Assembly (NCBI RefSeq): GCF_000227135.1
Contig: NC_018228.1
Coordinates: 26,264 to 90,263, forward strand
Reading direction: 5' to 3'
From: Leishmania donovani
Taxonomy: Eukaryota > Euglenozoa > Kinetoplastea > Trypanosomatida > Trypanosomatidae
Length of the DNA: 64,000 bases
A program made the translations under genes and the position numbers. Below are positions 48,278-58,098 of the stretch, one piece after another. The notes under the pieces were generated by a model. That model saw only the letters and a program-made list of their open reading frames with translations, was not told where the DNA came from and did no database searches. Within the stretch, counting starts at the first letter, position 1. The number at the start of each line of letters is the position of its first letter.

Positions 48278-48813
48278 GCGGCAGAGGAGAACGGCACGTG
48301 TACAAGGATAGAAAGAGAGAGATGGACGGGCAGGCAGGCAGGTTGGGGCGCAGTGGAAGCAGGTTGTTGAGCTTTTGCGTCGACAGGCGGAGGGAGGGGT
48401 CAACACACGCACGCATACGGGTGTATGTGTGTGTGTGTGGAAGAAGTCTGCCGCTTCGTCGCTGCGTTTCCGTATGGCAGCACGCACGCCACACGGACAC
48501 AGACAGCGACGTGAAAGGGGCATGAGAGCGAAGATGGAGTCGAACGCGTCAGCAGCCCCCGAACGCCACGTAAGCCTGTGTAGGGCCTGTGCTGAAGCAG
48601 TCGGGGCCTCCCTCCTTCCCCTCCTCGTGCCACCACCACCACCACCCCACCCTCACATGCGCACGCTGCAGAGTCCGTGCAGCCGAGTAGGTTTTCTTCT
48701 TTTGTAGGCCATCCCTTTTCCTTATGCATACACGACTCTGTGTCACGCAGCGCCGCCGCGTGCACCGATGGAAGTGGCGGCCTCCTCTCCGTGGCACCGC
48801 TTCGCGTTGATTC

Positions 48814-48815
48814 GT

Positions 48816-48849
<34 letters not shown>

Positions 48850-48855
48850 CGTGTG
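48814..48855. repeat. compound (TA)n(TG)n microsatellite
   Basis: Alternating TA then TG dinucleotides without interruption. Confidence 0.9.
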
Positions 48856-49194
48856 GTATCGCCCCCCCCTTCCCCCTTCCGTGCTTACGTAGGCGTTGAT
48901 ACATGTGAGAGAGTGCGAGGCACAACGCAGTGAGGGGGAAAAGGGGTGATGATGGCCGCTCGCGTACATGTGCGCGTCAGCTGCGAACATGTCCCGGCCA
49001 AAGCAAACACAAACGCCAGAGACCCGCGGCGTGAGTACGAGTAATGGAAGAGGGGTGAAGGGCGGGGCGGGGTGGAGGGCGTCGAGGGCAGCAGCGAAAC
49101 ACCCACACGGCGCACGCGATCACGACACACACGCACACGCACATCTCTGCCCACGTCCTCTGCGCCCTCCCCCACCCCATGTCTCTCTTTCTTG

Positions 49195-50436
49195 TCAACC
49201 AGGGATAAGTGGGTCATCAGCGTCGACTGGCCACCCCAACCGCTTGAACGTCTTCTCCATGTGCGGCGGCAGCGGCGCCGTGACGCACACAAACTCACCG
49301 GCGCCGTTCTTGTAGGGGAGCTGAATCTTGCGGTGATGGAGGTGCAGTGGGACGTCTTTGCGGGCGGGGTCCCAGAAGAGCGACAGGGAGTGCGGGAAGG
49401 CGCTCTCGCCACCATACTTCGCGTCGCCAAGGAGCGGGGCTCGCAGCGCGTGGGCGGCCATAATGCGCTCCTGATGCCGCCGCGTCGTCAGTGGGTAAAA
49501 GGAGATGAAGCTGCCGAACTCCAGCGCGGAGGCATTCACAACGAACTCGGCGATGCCTACCTTGGAGTCTGCGGTGGGGGTGGGGCGAGCAACAATGACA
49601 TCGCCGCCCTGCCCCTTCTGAATCTCGAAGTGCATGCGAATGCGGCCGAAATTCACTGGCGGCTTCCCTACCGCGAAACCCCAGTACACGCTGTTCGGCA
49701 CTACACGCTTCACAAACATGCGGCCCAGCATGCGGTGCGCGTTCGCACTGCGCGCCAGCACCACGCACCCGCTCGTCTCGGTGTCAAGGTTGTGGCATAT
49801 GACCGGTTTTTGCGTATTAGTGTACCGCCACGCCGGAAGGAGGTCTGTGATGTTCATGGCAAGAGGGTCGTGCGTCGGCATGATCGGCACGCCGCTCGGC
49901 TTGTTGATCACGATGACGTGCTCGTTCTTGAAGAGCACCATCTCCTGCGCCATCTCGCGCGTCTTGGCGGAGAGGTGAAACTTCTGCCGCCGCTCCTGCT
50001 GCTGCGACGTCGAGGAGCTCTGCAGCTCCACCCCGCTCGGCGGCGCCAGCTGGCGTTCCCAGAAGCTCGCTGTCGGCACGACGACAAGCTCATCGAACTC
50101 CAGACGATCCGTCAGCCGCGTGTATCGCTTCTTTCCGTTTTTCCGGTAGCGGTAGATGTGCCCCTGCTGCACCAGCCGCTTCACCGTCTCGTAGTCCCAC
50201 TCCGGGTGGTGCTGCATAACGAAGTCATCCACGCGCTGGCCGAACCAGTCCTGCGTGACGACATGGTACTGCAGCTCATTCGACTTGCGGGACAGCTCCT
50301 CGCGTGCCTGCAGAGAGAGCGGGATATGTTGTCTACGTCGCTTCTCTACGGGCGCTCTCTGCGGCGCCGGCTCCAGTTCCGAGAGATGCTTGACAAAGGA
50401 TGGCTGCCATGCCAGCAGCAGGAAGAGGCGCCGCAT
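49195..50436 (-). CDS. RluA-family pseudouridine synthase
   Basis: A 413-residue protein with a short hydrophobic/basic N-terminus (MRRLFLLLAWQPSFVK) that may target the mitochondrion. An S4-like RNA-binding segment follows (about 65-120, QRVDDFVMQHHPEWDYETVK), then the RluA catalytic domain (about 160-395). The catalytic motif reads HNLDTETSG (Asp about residue 217) in place of the common HRLD-x-x-TSG: the catalytic Asp is kept but the Arg is Asn. Other blocks are VINKPSGVPIMP and HALRAPLLGDAKYGG. It should isomerise uridine in rRNA or tRNA. An in-frame ATG further upstream (50599-50601) would add 55 Cys/Phe-rich residues; I prefer the start that yields the basic N-terminus. Confidence 0.85.
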   Translation of the reverse strand: MRRLFLLLAWQPSFVKHLSELEPAPQRAPVEKRRRQHIPLSLQAREELSRKSNELQYHVVTQDWFGQRVDDFVMQHHPEWDYETVKRLVQQGHIYRYRKNGKKRYTRLTDRLEFDELVVVPTASFWERQLAPPSGVELQSSSTSQQQERRQKFHLSAKTREMAQEMVLFKNEHVIVINKPSGVPIMPTHDPLAMNITDLLPAWRYTNTQKPVICHNLDTETSGCVVLARSANAHRMLGRMFVKRVVPNSVYWGFAVGKPPVNFGRIRMHFEIQKGQGGDVIVARPTPTADSKVGIAEFVVNASALEFGSFISFYPLTTRRHQERIMAAHALRAPLLGDAKYGGESAFPHSLSLFWDPARKDVPLHLHHRKIQLPYKNGAGEFVCVTAPLPPHMEKTFKRLGWPVDADDPLIPG

Positions 50437-50947
50437 TACACAGTGCGGTGTGCGGAAGCCAAAAGAGACTGTAGTGAAGCGTGCGAGCACGCAAGAGCCG
50501 CAAAACGATGTTCGATGGGCGAGGCCAGGATGCCCGACCGGCGCGGGGGATGCTGCTGTGACGACGAATGTAGCTGTGATGTCGGCCCGCCCTGCCAGCA
50601 TGGCACGAGGCACCACGGGAGAAACACGTCCGCGAAACCAGCGGCTGTGTCTGTCAGTCCCCTCAAAGTGGGAGGAGAGCGCCGCTGAGCAGGCAAGCGA
50701 GGCAACCTACGAAAACATGGCAGTGAGGAGGCGGCAGATACAGCGAAGAGGAGGAGGAGGCATAACATTTGAGCGCTGGCGTGTCGGACATCGAAACAAG
50801 GACACGTCACCTACCGCGAGGAGCCGTGGCGTGAAGGGACCACGCTGCTCCAAGATACTGCACCTCAGTCATACGAGGCACATCCAAACAACCCATTGCT
50901 GGATGGTCTAAGTGTTGGCGTGCCCCCAGTGACGGGATAAACCTCAG
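50437..50947. other. spacer upstream of the pseudouridine synthase
   Basis: No gene is supported. It ends at the start of the inverted repeat A copy. Confidence 0.5.
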
Positions 50948-51379
50948 CGTGGCATCCCAGGGTCCAGCGCCCCCCCCTCCACCCCCGCTCTCTCTGTGTA
51001 CGGAAGCCCGGCAGCCCCCTCACCCTCTATCCCTGCCAACGCCGAACCACTTCTGGTGCTGACAGGGCTGGGCCCTTACGGCGTTGGGCGAGGTCGGCGC
51101 GACGTAGCGCCACGGATGCCGGCGGCCATGTCGTGCATGGCGCTGCGTCCGAGCCACCCGCGACAGTGAGCACAGGCTTGCACCGTCCATGCGATGGGCG
51201 GAGCGTGTCAGCGCGGCTCGAGCGTGTCGCAGCCGGCCCCTCACACTGGCCCACGGCGAGGGGTGCGGGGGCCTGAGTGTCACCGCGACGGGGAGACGCA
51301 CCCAGGGAGGAGGTGGGGGGAGTGGCGACCGGCATGATGGAGGGGCGGCTGTGGGGCGATGTGTGTGTATGTGGGTGTG
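50948..51379. repeat. dispersed repeat family A, copy 3 (inverted, truncated)
   Basis: Reverse-complement match to about 29630-30065 with few differences. The match stops within the CA/TG-rich patch at about 51379. The roughly 150 bases that precede that patch in copies 1 and 2 are missing, and the sequence changes at once to A/T-richer DNA. Confidence 0.85.
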
Positions 51380-51657
51380 CGCGCGCGAAAGTTTATGAGA
51401 ATTCTTTTTTCGGTTGTTTGCACGTTTTCATCGCTTCCTCGCTTTCTTTCCCTGTCGGTGATGGCGTACCATCATTGGGGCGCCAAGGGTGCTGCATGCA
51501 CGTGGCAGAGCGGTGACGATCAGAGCAGGGAGAAAACGAAAAGCTGACGGAGCGCTGCATCCGGCATGCTCACTTGCGTGGTTCGCCGCCACCGCAGGCG
51601 AAGGAAAAAGCGTGGTCCTGATAAGCACAGCTGCGACAAGACAAAACAAGGGGGGTC

Positions 51658-52176
51658 CTACTTCGAGTTTGTGGTTTCCTCCGCCGTCCCCACGGCATTG
51701 CCGAGAGGCGCCGCCCCCAAATCCTCCATCATGTGCATATACTTGGGTGCGTAGTCGTGCTTCCACCCACGGATCGCGTCGGGAGCCTTCACCTTGAATG
51801 CCTCCATCTTGCCGGCAATACGTTTCTCATGGTACCTAAGCAGCTCGCCACGGAGGTACATGATGCGGTAACGTTGGTAGTTTTCCTCCCGGTTAACCTC
51901 CTGCGCGCACCCATTCATAGCATCCCGGTGGGGATAGCATAGCTTCATGTTGTACGGCTTTTGGCTGTTCACACACTGCTCATACTTTTGGATGAACGTA
52001 ATGCACTTGCGTGTCGTCTCCTCTTTCATGCGCTGCAGGATGCCATCATGAATGCGGTGCTGCAGGTGGCGCTGCACCTCCGGTGGGGTGCGCGCCATCA
52101 TTTCTTCCAGCTCGGCATTCAACGTATTATCCGTCTCATCATAGCCGATCTGATCTGATTTGTCGTATGTGGACAT
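51658..52176 (-). CDS. twin-CX9C mitochondrial protein, CMC1-like
   Basis: A 172-residue protein with an exact twin CX9C motif: CITFIQKYEQC and, fifteen residues on, CYPHRDAMNGC, which would form the coiled-coil-helix-coiled-coil-helix fold oxidised by Mia40/Erv in the intermembrane space. The segment after it (YQRYRIMYLRGELLRYHEKR) resembles the conserved tail of CMC1 (Y-x-x-x-x-x-MEYLKER), a cytochrome c oxidase assembly factor. The N-terminal 55 residues are acidic and helical and are not in yeast CMC1. The start at 52174-52176 begins MSTYDKSDQIGYDET. It is the first gene inside the A/T-richer segment. Confidence 0.75.
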   Translation of the reverse strand: MSTYDKSDQIGYDETDNTLNAELEEMMARTPPEVQRHLQHRIHDGILQRMKEETTRKCITFIQKYEQCVNSQKPYNMKLCYPHRDAMNGCAQEVNREENYQRYRIMYLRGELLRYHEKRIAGKMEAFKVKAPDAIRGWKHDYAPKYMHMMEDLGAAPLGNAVGTAEETTNSK

Positions 52177-53085
52177 GTTAGAGACTAAAATCAGGCCGCG
52201 TTATGTGGGGACGTCGTGAATTTTTCGGTGCTGAGATGGGCGCGGCTGCGTGTGTAAGCAGCTAAAGATGGTTTCGAGGGAAAGCTGCCACGTCGAGAAC
52301 ACCCTTGAGGCTGTGCAAAAACAGACAGAACCGTCTGCACCGTCAACCTGAAGTAGCTCCTGTGGCCATTTGTTTGTCGAGTGCACACAGAGTAAAAACG
52401 TGGACGGCAAAAGCGAGACGCTGGTGTGCAGCGAGCACCTCCTACCGAGCAGACGACGGAGTGCAAAGCGGCTTCCCAGTAGACGATGCTGTGCAAACGC
52501 CATGGCGGCCACATCTCTTTCCCAAGGGCTTTCCCTCTATCTGTCAAGTCTAGGCGACAGACAAGGAAACTTGGAAAAGAGACAACGTGAAGAGAATAGC
52601 ATGCGGGCCCTCACAGCCGCAGAACGATCAGCAGGCCTGTTCACATTTGTTGTGTATTTTCGTTCTGCATACCCAGAAAAAAAATGCAAAAAGCACTGTG
52701 CACCTTTACTTGTGACCATGCGCACACGACGAAGCAAAGGAATCGCTCACTTGTGCCCTTTTCGCCGTGCATCGATGCCTTGGCAGCGAGCCACATCAGT
52801 CTCCTTTTGTGTTACCGGAGCGAACAGGCATCCTATGAAAAAAAGAAAAGCAAAGACTCCTTGTTCGCACATCGTGCTGGGGAAGTGGAGTGAGTCATCC
52901 ACTACCCTCGAATCTCGCGATTCGAGTGTTTGAGAGAGTTCCGCAGCACTTCCTCAGCAGCGAACAGCATATATAAACTGTACGAAAAAAAAAAAGGAAT
53001 GGTGCAAAGTAGCCATTCCTGTTGCTGTTGTTATCTCACTTTCAAGAATGCAGTAACAGTGGTGTAGCAGATCTGCTAAACAGCG
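52177..53085. other. spacer between twin-CX9C and SERF genes
   Basis: No gene is supported. It has oligo(A) runs near 52677-52688 and 52984-52996 and a TATATAAA word at 52968-52976; no promoter role is claimed. Confidence 0.5.
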
Positions 53086-53265
53086 TCACGAGCCTCCGGC
53101 AGCCTTCCGCTCCGCAGCAGCGGCCTGCTTCAGACGCATCGCCTCGGCATCCGCCTCTCTGCGCGCAGCGTGGGAAAGACCGTCCTCGCGGTGACCTTTG
53201 TTCTTCTGCTGCTGCTTCTTCATGTTCTTCTCCCGCGCGAGATCACGCTGGTTGCCACGGGCCAT
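53086..53265 (-). CDS. SERF / 4F5-family small basic protein
   Basis: A 59-residue protein beginning MARGNQRDLAREKNMKKQQQ, followed by KGHREDGLSHAARREADAE. This is the defining SERF/4F5 sequence (usual form TRGNQRELARQKNMKK, then DGLSAAARKQRD). SERF proteins are small, disordered and positively charged; they bind RNA and alter amyloid aggregation. Length is typical. The Met directly before ARGNQR fixes the start, although the frame is open upstream. Confidence 0.88.
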   Translation of the reverse strand: MARGNQRDLAREKNMKKQQQKNKGHREDGLSHAARREADAEAMRLKQAAAAERKAAGGS

Positions 53266-53814
53266 TGCTCTTGTGTAAGAGGGTGGTGAAGGAGGCTTGA
53301 CAATTTGGAATGTGTGAGAAAGCTTGGTGCACTGTATGAGGTATACTTGTCTGCTATGGCGTGTGACGTCGAGGTTGATTTTTTGTTGGTTGCGAGATGA
53401 CAAAAGTAGGCAAAGGAGAGAGAGAAGACCAGATGCGCCTGCATGCGAGGGAAGAACACCTTTTCCCGTGACCTTTATTCAGCCCACGTGCTGGTATGGC
53501 TGCTTTCACAGCAAAATCTAGATTCAGGCATGACGATGATGGACTCAGAAGAGCTGGTGGAGAGAGGCGGCAATGTCATAAGCCTCTTCGACGCGTGCGA
53601 CGGCTATTGTGGCCGCCCAAGAAGCACTTGAGGAGAAACAACGGGAGCATTTACTTTTTCGAGTTTGCACAATTGTTGCGGAAATAGTGCCGTTGCGCCC
53701 GTCGCACCTTCCCAGCACGGTCTCCTCTATGGGGCTCGGTGACATATGTTGTGTTTGTTTTTCCCCACCCTCAATCAGAATAAGCTACTGTTCACAAAAA
53801 AAAAACGCGGTTAC
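53266..53814. other. spacer between SERF and exopolyphosphatase genes
   Basis: It carries a T-rich minus-strand tract (A9 on plus at about 53797-53806) just downstream of the exopolyphosphatase stop. No gene is supported. Confidence 0.5.
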
Positions 53815-54978
53815 TCACAAAAGACTCCGCGTCCCCTCGGCAAGGAATTCGGACAGCGCTGGAACCAGCTTCTTGCGAGAAACAGAAGGGTCGCTGAGCG
53901 AGTACGAGGCGTACTCGTATGATCCGTCCACCGTCTGACACTTTGTGATCATGGTGAATGACACGCCATCCGGAGCCTCTGCTACAAAAGGAGCAAAAAA
54001 CGAGATCACATCAGTCTTTGCACAGAAGGCGACCTCGCGAGTGTGCTTGCCGCCGACTTTCCCGGCAAATGCAAGGATGAGCACATCCAGCTGATGCTGC
54101 TCCACGTACTTGGCAGCCTCCGCCACAATTAAATCAACAGAAAAGTGAGCTTCTAGCTGCTTGCACGCACACGGCACGCTACTGGTGCCCGTGGACATAA
54201 CGCCCTTCTGCGTTCTGGCTTTGAAGCTGAACTGTTTGTAATCCCGCCTCAAGATTTCTGGAACGCTGAGTGTCAGCACGTCATCCTTCCACTTCGAAAG
54301 CTTCTCAAAGAGAGCTGCAGCGGCAGCAGTGTCAGCGACCTCCTTTGCATGCAACCACTCGTATGCAGCGATGTCCTCAGGTGTCACCTTCTTTTGTGCC
54401 GGCTCAAAGTTCACTGTATCCAGAACAATCGGAGCCGTTAGCAGCGTGGGACACACGACATCCTCGCCACATTCGCGGTAGAGCTCCGTAACGAGTGTGC
54501 AAGCAGATCCGACAGTTCGCAGAAGTCTTAGCTTGGATGTGGTTTCGAGGTACTGCTTCTCGTCAAAGTGGTGGTCCACTACTCCAACAACTCTAGAGGC
54601 GAAGTCGCTTTGGTTTTCCCTCAGCTTATTGTGGTCATAAAGAACAACCGAAGCGTTGAGAGCAGCGATATCGACAAAGTTATGCGCGATCTGCCCTCTC
54701 TGTACCGACATCAAGAGCGATGCATCGACCCCGAGCTCTTTGAAGAAATTCGCCACATCGTTGCGCAGGCCGAAATCTTCCTGTGGAAAGTTCAGCGCCG
54801 GCACAGGGTTCTCAAAACCGAATTTGGGCTGCTTATCGAAAAGCATGGCGAGGTAAATGCAGCCGACAATGCTGTCCATGTCGCCTCCCTCGTTTCCCTG
54901 CACCACGGTCAGCGGCTGCACTTTGCCGGCAACCTTCTTGAGGCAGCGGCGCAAGAAGTCGTTGATAACGCCAGACAT
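53815..54978 (-). CDS. PPX: exopolyphosphatase, DHH/DHHA2 family
   Basis: A 387-residue DHH-superfamily phosphoesterase. Metal-binding motifs are complete: GNEGGDMDSIVG (28-39, Asp33/Asp35), LYDHNKL (113-119) and VVDHHFDE (133-140, the DHH triad); the DHHA2 region occupies the C-terminal half. The short length without targeting sequence is like yeast PPX1 and the trypanosomatid exopolyphosphatases, which remove terminal phosphate from polyphosphate and belong to acidocalcisome or cytosolic phosphate metabolism. The start MSGVINDFLRRC is the first ATG. Codon usage is A/T-richer than in the genes left of 51.4 kb. Confidence 0.92.
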   Translation of the reverse strand: MSGVINDFLRRCLKKVAGKVQPLTVVQGNEGGDMDSIVGCIYLAMLFDKQPKFGFENPVPALNFPQEDFGLRNDVANFFKELGVDASLLMSVQRGQIAHNFVDIAALNASVVLYDHNKLRENQSDFASRVVGVVDHHFDEKQYLETTSKLRLLRTVGSACTLVTELYRECGEDVVCPTLLTAPIVLDTVNFEPAQKKVTPEDIAAYEWLHAKEVADTAAAAALFEKLSKWKDDVLTLSVPEILRRDYKQFSFKARTQKGVMSTGTSSVPCACKQLEAHFSVDLIVAEAAKYVEQHQLDVLILAFAGKVGGKHTREVAFCAKTDVISFFAPFVAEAPDGVSFTMITKCQTVDGSYEYASYSLSDPSVSRKKLVPALSEFLAEGTRSLL

Positions 54979-55337
54979 TTAAAAGACTATGAGCCGTAGA
55001 ATGGGGAAAAGAAAAGTAGCTGAGTTGCGCTAGCGTGGTTGTACATGAAGTGCTATTTCTATCCCTTTCCTGCCCAGAGTGGGGCTACCGCCCCAGAGGA
55101 ACAAAGCGAAAAAGGAAGGGAAAGTTACCGCTCTCACGCTTTCTTCGAAACAAAACCTTGCATGATGGAGCATGGTTTGCCTTTTGTCTACTTACGAGTA
55201 CATTGAAGAACGCAGATACTATTCATCTGCCAGCGCATCTCACGCTGTGTAGCGAGGAACAACATTGACAGAGCATAAATGAAGCTACGACTGCAATACA
55301 GCTTTTGGTGGCATCCCTGCACCACTTAGCCAGCACT
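54979..55337. other. spacer between exopolyphosphatase and FAM210-like genes
   Basis: About 360 bases. No gene is seen. Confidence 0.5.
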
Positions 55338-55769
55338 CTAAATCGGTTTAGAAACACAACCCCTTTTCCTCAAAAGTTGGCTGAAGCGCTTCAGATGCGG
55401 ATAGGTGGCAATGCAAATGGGCAGCTGAACGGGTGTCCATAGAGACATAAACAAGGATGCAGCAGTGAAGTTGGCGACAAGTCGCGCGCTCACAACAAGC
55501 TGTCCGCCAAATAATGACCAGCTTTTGCCTTCGATGGCGTTTAGGTCTACGTACTTTGAGGCGCCGACAGATTTCAAAAAGCCAAAAAGGTCCTCTTGGC
55601 CAAAGTAGCCGTAGTGCAGCAAGCACGTCAGCAGGCAAACGAGGAGTTCATTTGTGATGAAGTAGTATAGTGACAAAGGGACGCCGTGCTCCATGACCAC
55701 TGTCCTCATGGACATTCTGCGCGTATGGAGGGCGGGTGGGCGCACCACGCGACTGCACCTGAACAGCAT
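55338..55769 (-). CDS. FAM210/DUF1279-like mitochondrial membrane protein
   Basis: A 143-residue protein starting MLFRCSRVVRPPALHTRRMS, a basic presequence-like N-terminus. It then shows the DUF1279 pattern: MEHGVPLSLYYFITNELLVC (an aromatic/hydrophobic first helix after a GxP), an intervening loop, and ANFTAASLFMSLWTPVQLPI followed by a short basic end (HLKRFSQLLRKRG). FAM210 proteins sit in the mitochondrial inner membrane and affect mitochondrial translation. The match rests on pattern and topology only. The frame is open upstream to 55940, but the Met chosen gives the presequence. It is the last minus-strand gene before the strand switch. Confidence 0.55.
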   Translation of the reverse strand: MLFRCSRVVRPPALHTRRMSMRTVVMEHGVPLSLYYFITNELLVCLLTCLLHYGYFGQEDLFGFLKSVGASKYVDLNAIEGKSWSLFGGQLVVSARLVANFTAASLFMSLWTPVQLPICIATYPHLKRFSQLLRKRGCVSKPI

Positions 55770-56644
55770 ATGAGGCCTGCTCTGGAGTGCTATGGAAGCG
55801 CCCTTTGTGATTGATGACGCTTGTAAGAACGGAGAAGAGGCAGCGAGGCAAAGTGAACAGCATGTAGAAGGTAAATGGTGAGGTGCTATCAGTGCATTGT
55901 ACGCTCTGCAGAGCGACGGATCACATGGACGCAATCGCACCAGTAAATCTGCGTCGTAGTGGCGAGAAAAGACTCAGGCAAACTTCTCAGCCTGCAGAGG
56001 TACCTGCGCTGGTTTCTGCGAAAAACGGCAAGAGCGGCTGCATGACGAATCACCCATCCCCCTCCTGCCGCCAACAGCCCCCCCCCCTCCAGGTACAAGT
56101 CGCCTCCGAGACCGGCCGCAGAAGGTGTGCGACACACTTCGTCGGTTGCGGGACACCACAGAAGAACAACTGTTTGTGCAGCGAACCGGGTACAGCCGAA
56201 CTGCTGCATTCTTCTGCAAGCAGGAAAATGCAGGATTTTCGCTGTTTCGACGCCGAACATGAGGCCCACAAGCAAAAAAAGCAAATGAAAAACACAAATT
56301 ACTGCAGCTTAATCTTCTTTCGATGTGACGTCATTTTAGTGTCGCGAGTAGAAGCTGAACGCATTCTTTGTTCAAAATACGATCGCGCTTTTTATGTGTG
56401 AAGAGTCTCCTTGATCACTAATGCAGGAAAAAAAAATCGTTGAACGTAGCGCCGACGAGCAGACTAGCTTTGCGCCTCAACTTTGACTCCAGTCCCTTTA
56501 ATTTTCTCGAGCCCTCCCTTTCTTTTTGGACCCTCTCTCGTCAAAATCACAGCACGCATACACGCACACAAATAAAAGATAGGGTTTACAAAAGCCCTAT
56601 TCGTGTTTTTCAATTATAGAATTCCGAGTGCTGTTAGTGAAACC
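55770..56644. promoter_or_regulatory. divergent strand-switch region, likely bidirectional transcription start
   Basis: Genes to the left are all on minus and genes to the right all on plus, so this spacer of about 875 bases is a divergent strand switch. In trypanosomatids such regions are where Pol II polycistronic transcription begins, marked by acetylated H3/H2A.Z rather than by sequence boxes. It contains a C-run (about 56079-56094), an A-run (56274-56281) and a T/C-rich end. No core promoter motif is recognisable. Confidence 0.65.
56601..56619 (+). promoter_or_regulatory. probable trans-splice acceptor of RAE1
   Basis: The T-rich tract TCGTGTTTTT is followed by the first AG at 56618-56619, 26 bases before the RAE1 ATG. 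It is predicted from general trypanosomatid rules only. Confidence 0.4.
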
Positions 56645-57664
56645 ATGGCACAGTCTGTTTCCATCGGTGCCGACCACAGGCTGGAGGCTACCACCTCAGA
56701 CTGCGTCAGTTCCGTTCGCTTTTCCCCAAAAGAATGCCCAATGCTCATGACCGGCGTTGCCTCGTGGGACGGGACTTGCTCTATTTGGCAGGTTGCGCGG
56801 AACCCTGCTGGGGCGGTCATATCTCAGCCAACTTGGACAACAACACACGACAGTCCTTTACTTACTATGTCCTTGTCTGCGGACGGGCGCGTCTTTTTCG
56901 GAGGATGCTCAAAGACTGCGGTTATGTGGGACCTGAACTCAAATCAGAAGGCTGTCGTCGCATCACATGATTTGCCAATTAGCTGCCTCGATTTCCTGTC
57001 TCTTCCTCAGACCATGAGCCAAATGCTCATCACCGGAAGCTGGGACGGCAAGCTGCGCTGGTGGGACCTGAGGCAGCAAAGCTACGTGAGGGAGGAAAAC
57101 CTGGGTGAGCCTGTGTTCGCGCTCGATGCGCAAAAAACGGTGCCGATGATGGCTGCCGCAACAGGTCGACTGGCTCACGTGTATGACGTGCAACAAATGC
57201 AGAAGGTCAACGAACTCAAGCTTCCCGACGTCATGAAATTCAACCTCCGCTGCATCACATGCGCTCCACAGTACGACGGTGTCGGAGTCGGATCCTCGGA
57301 AGGACGCGTCTCCTTTATCAGCATGAAGGACGCGCCAGGGTGCACATTCAAGGCTCACATTACCACAGAAAAGTCTCACTACATTCTGAGCCAGACCAAT
57401 TTTTGCGTGCATCACCCTACGTTGCCACTCCTCCTGTCCGGTGGCGGCGATGGTAATTTGACAGTTATCAACCGCGCCGATCGAAAAGTCATAAAAACGC
57501 TTCAATGCGAGCAAAAAGTAGGCACACAAGCAATTCCAATCTCAGCTGGCGACATAAGCGCAGATGGGTCTCTTGTTGCCTATGCGCATAGCTATGACTG
57601 GGCCATGGGGAAGAGTGGTTACAGAAACCAACCTACCTCGGTGCACATTCGGCCGCTATTGTGA
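56645..57664 (+). CDS. RAE1: RAE1/Gle2 mRNA-export WD40 protein
   Basis: A 339-residue WD40 propeller. The order of blades and signature sequences matches RAE1/Gle2: DCVSSVRFSP, then SWDGTCSIWQV, FFGGCSKTAVMWDLNSNQ, HDLPISCLDF, TGSWDGKLRWWDLRQQ, YDVQQMQKVNELKL, the SSEGRVSFISM block and DGNLTVINR. RAE1 binds the GLEBS motif of a nucleoporin and is needed for poly(A)+ mRNA export. The open frame starts further upstream only with GTG; the ATG at 56645 gives the usual short N-terminus. It is the first gene of the plus-strand cluster. Confidence 0.92.
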   Translation: MAQSVSIGADHRLEATTSDCVSSVRFSPKECPMLMTGVASWDGTCSIWQVARNPAGAVISQPTWTTTHDSPLLTMSLSADGRVFFGGCSKTAVMWDLNSNQKAVVASHDLPISCLDFLSLPQTMSQMLITGSWDGKLRWWDLRQQSYVREENLGEPVFALDAQKTVPMMAAATGRLAHVYDVQQMQKVNELKLPDVMKFNLRCITCAPQYDGVGVGSSEGRVSFISMKDAPGCTFKAHITTEKSHYILSQTNFCVHHPTLPLLLSGGGDGNLTVINRADRKVIKTLQCEQKVGTQAIPISAGDISADGSLVAYAHSYDWAMGKSGYRNQPTSVHIRPLL

Positions 57665-58098
57665 CAGGCTCCTTTCACACTTCCCTTGGAGCTGCAATGT
57701 GGTCTCACTAGCTTTCAATTCACTGTCTGAATTTTTTCCGTTCTTCTGTGTATACGGTGCAGGCGGTTGATTGTGTTTCGTAACGCTTGGCATTTTCGAC
57801 TCTGAGATTTCAGACCTCCGTCGTCGAGAAAAAAAAAACTCTTTTCTTGCGTCGCTAGTGGCCCTCCTTGCCCCTCCAATCCGGGGTGCACGCCGGAAAA
57901 CAAGCCTCGTTCATGGCAGATAGCTCCCTATATTTCACGTCCTCGGAAGTGTATCTCACTTCCCATTTTCTCCACATGATCTCTCTTCCCTCACGCTCTC
58001 TCATTACACGAATGTGTCATTTTTGAATTGGGAACCTTTTTTTTTGCCACACACATACGCTTAGTAAAGGTGTATATATATATATTTCGGTGCTCGCG
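57665..58098. other. spacer between RAE1 and SPC2-like genes
   Basis: About 430 bases with T-rich tracts (58037-58046) and a short TATATATATATAT run before the next gene. Nothing else is seen. Confidence 0.55.

Larger units (their letters stand above)
47702..49194. other. spacer upstream of thioredoxin
   Basis: It holds a (GGGT)n run at 48252-48277, TA/TG microsatellite at about 48814-48855 and several GT tracts. No gene is supported. Confidence 0.6.

Noticed and set aside
52968..52976. TATATAAA as a TATA-box promoter
   Set aside because: Trypanosomatid protein genes do not use TATA-box promoters, and the site lies between co-directional genes in an A/T-rich spacer.
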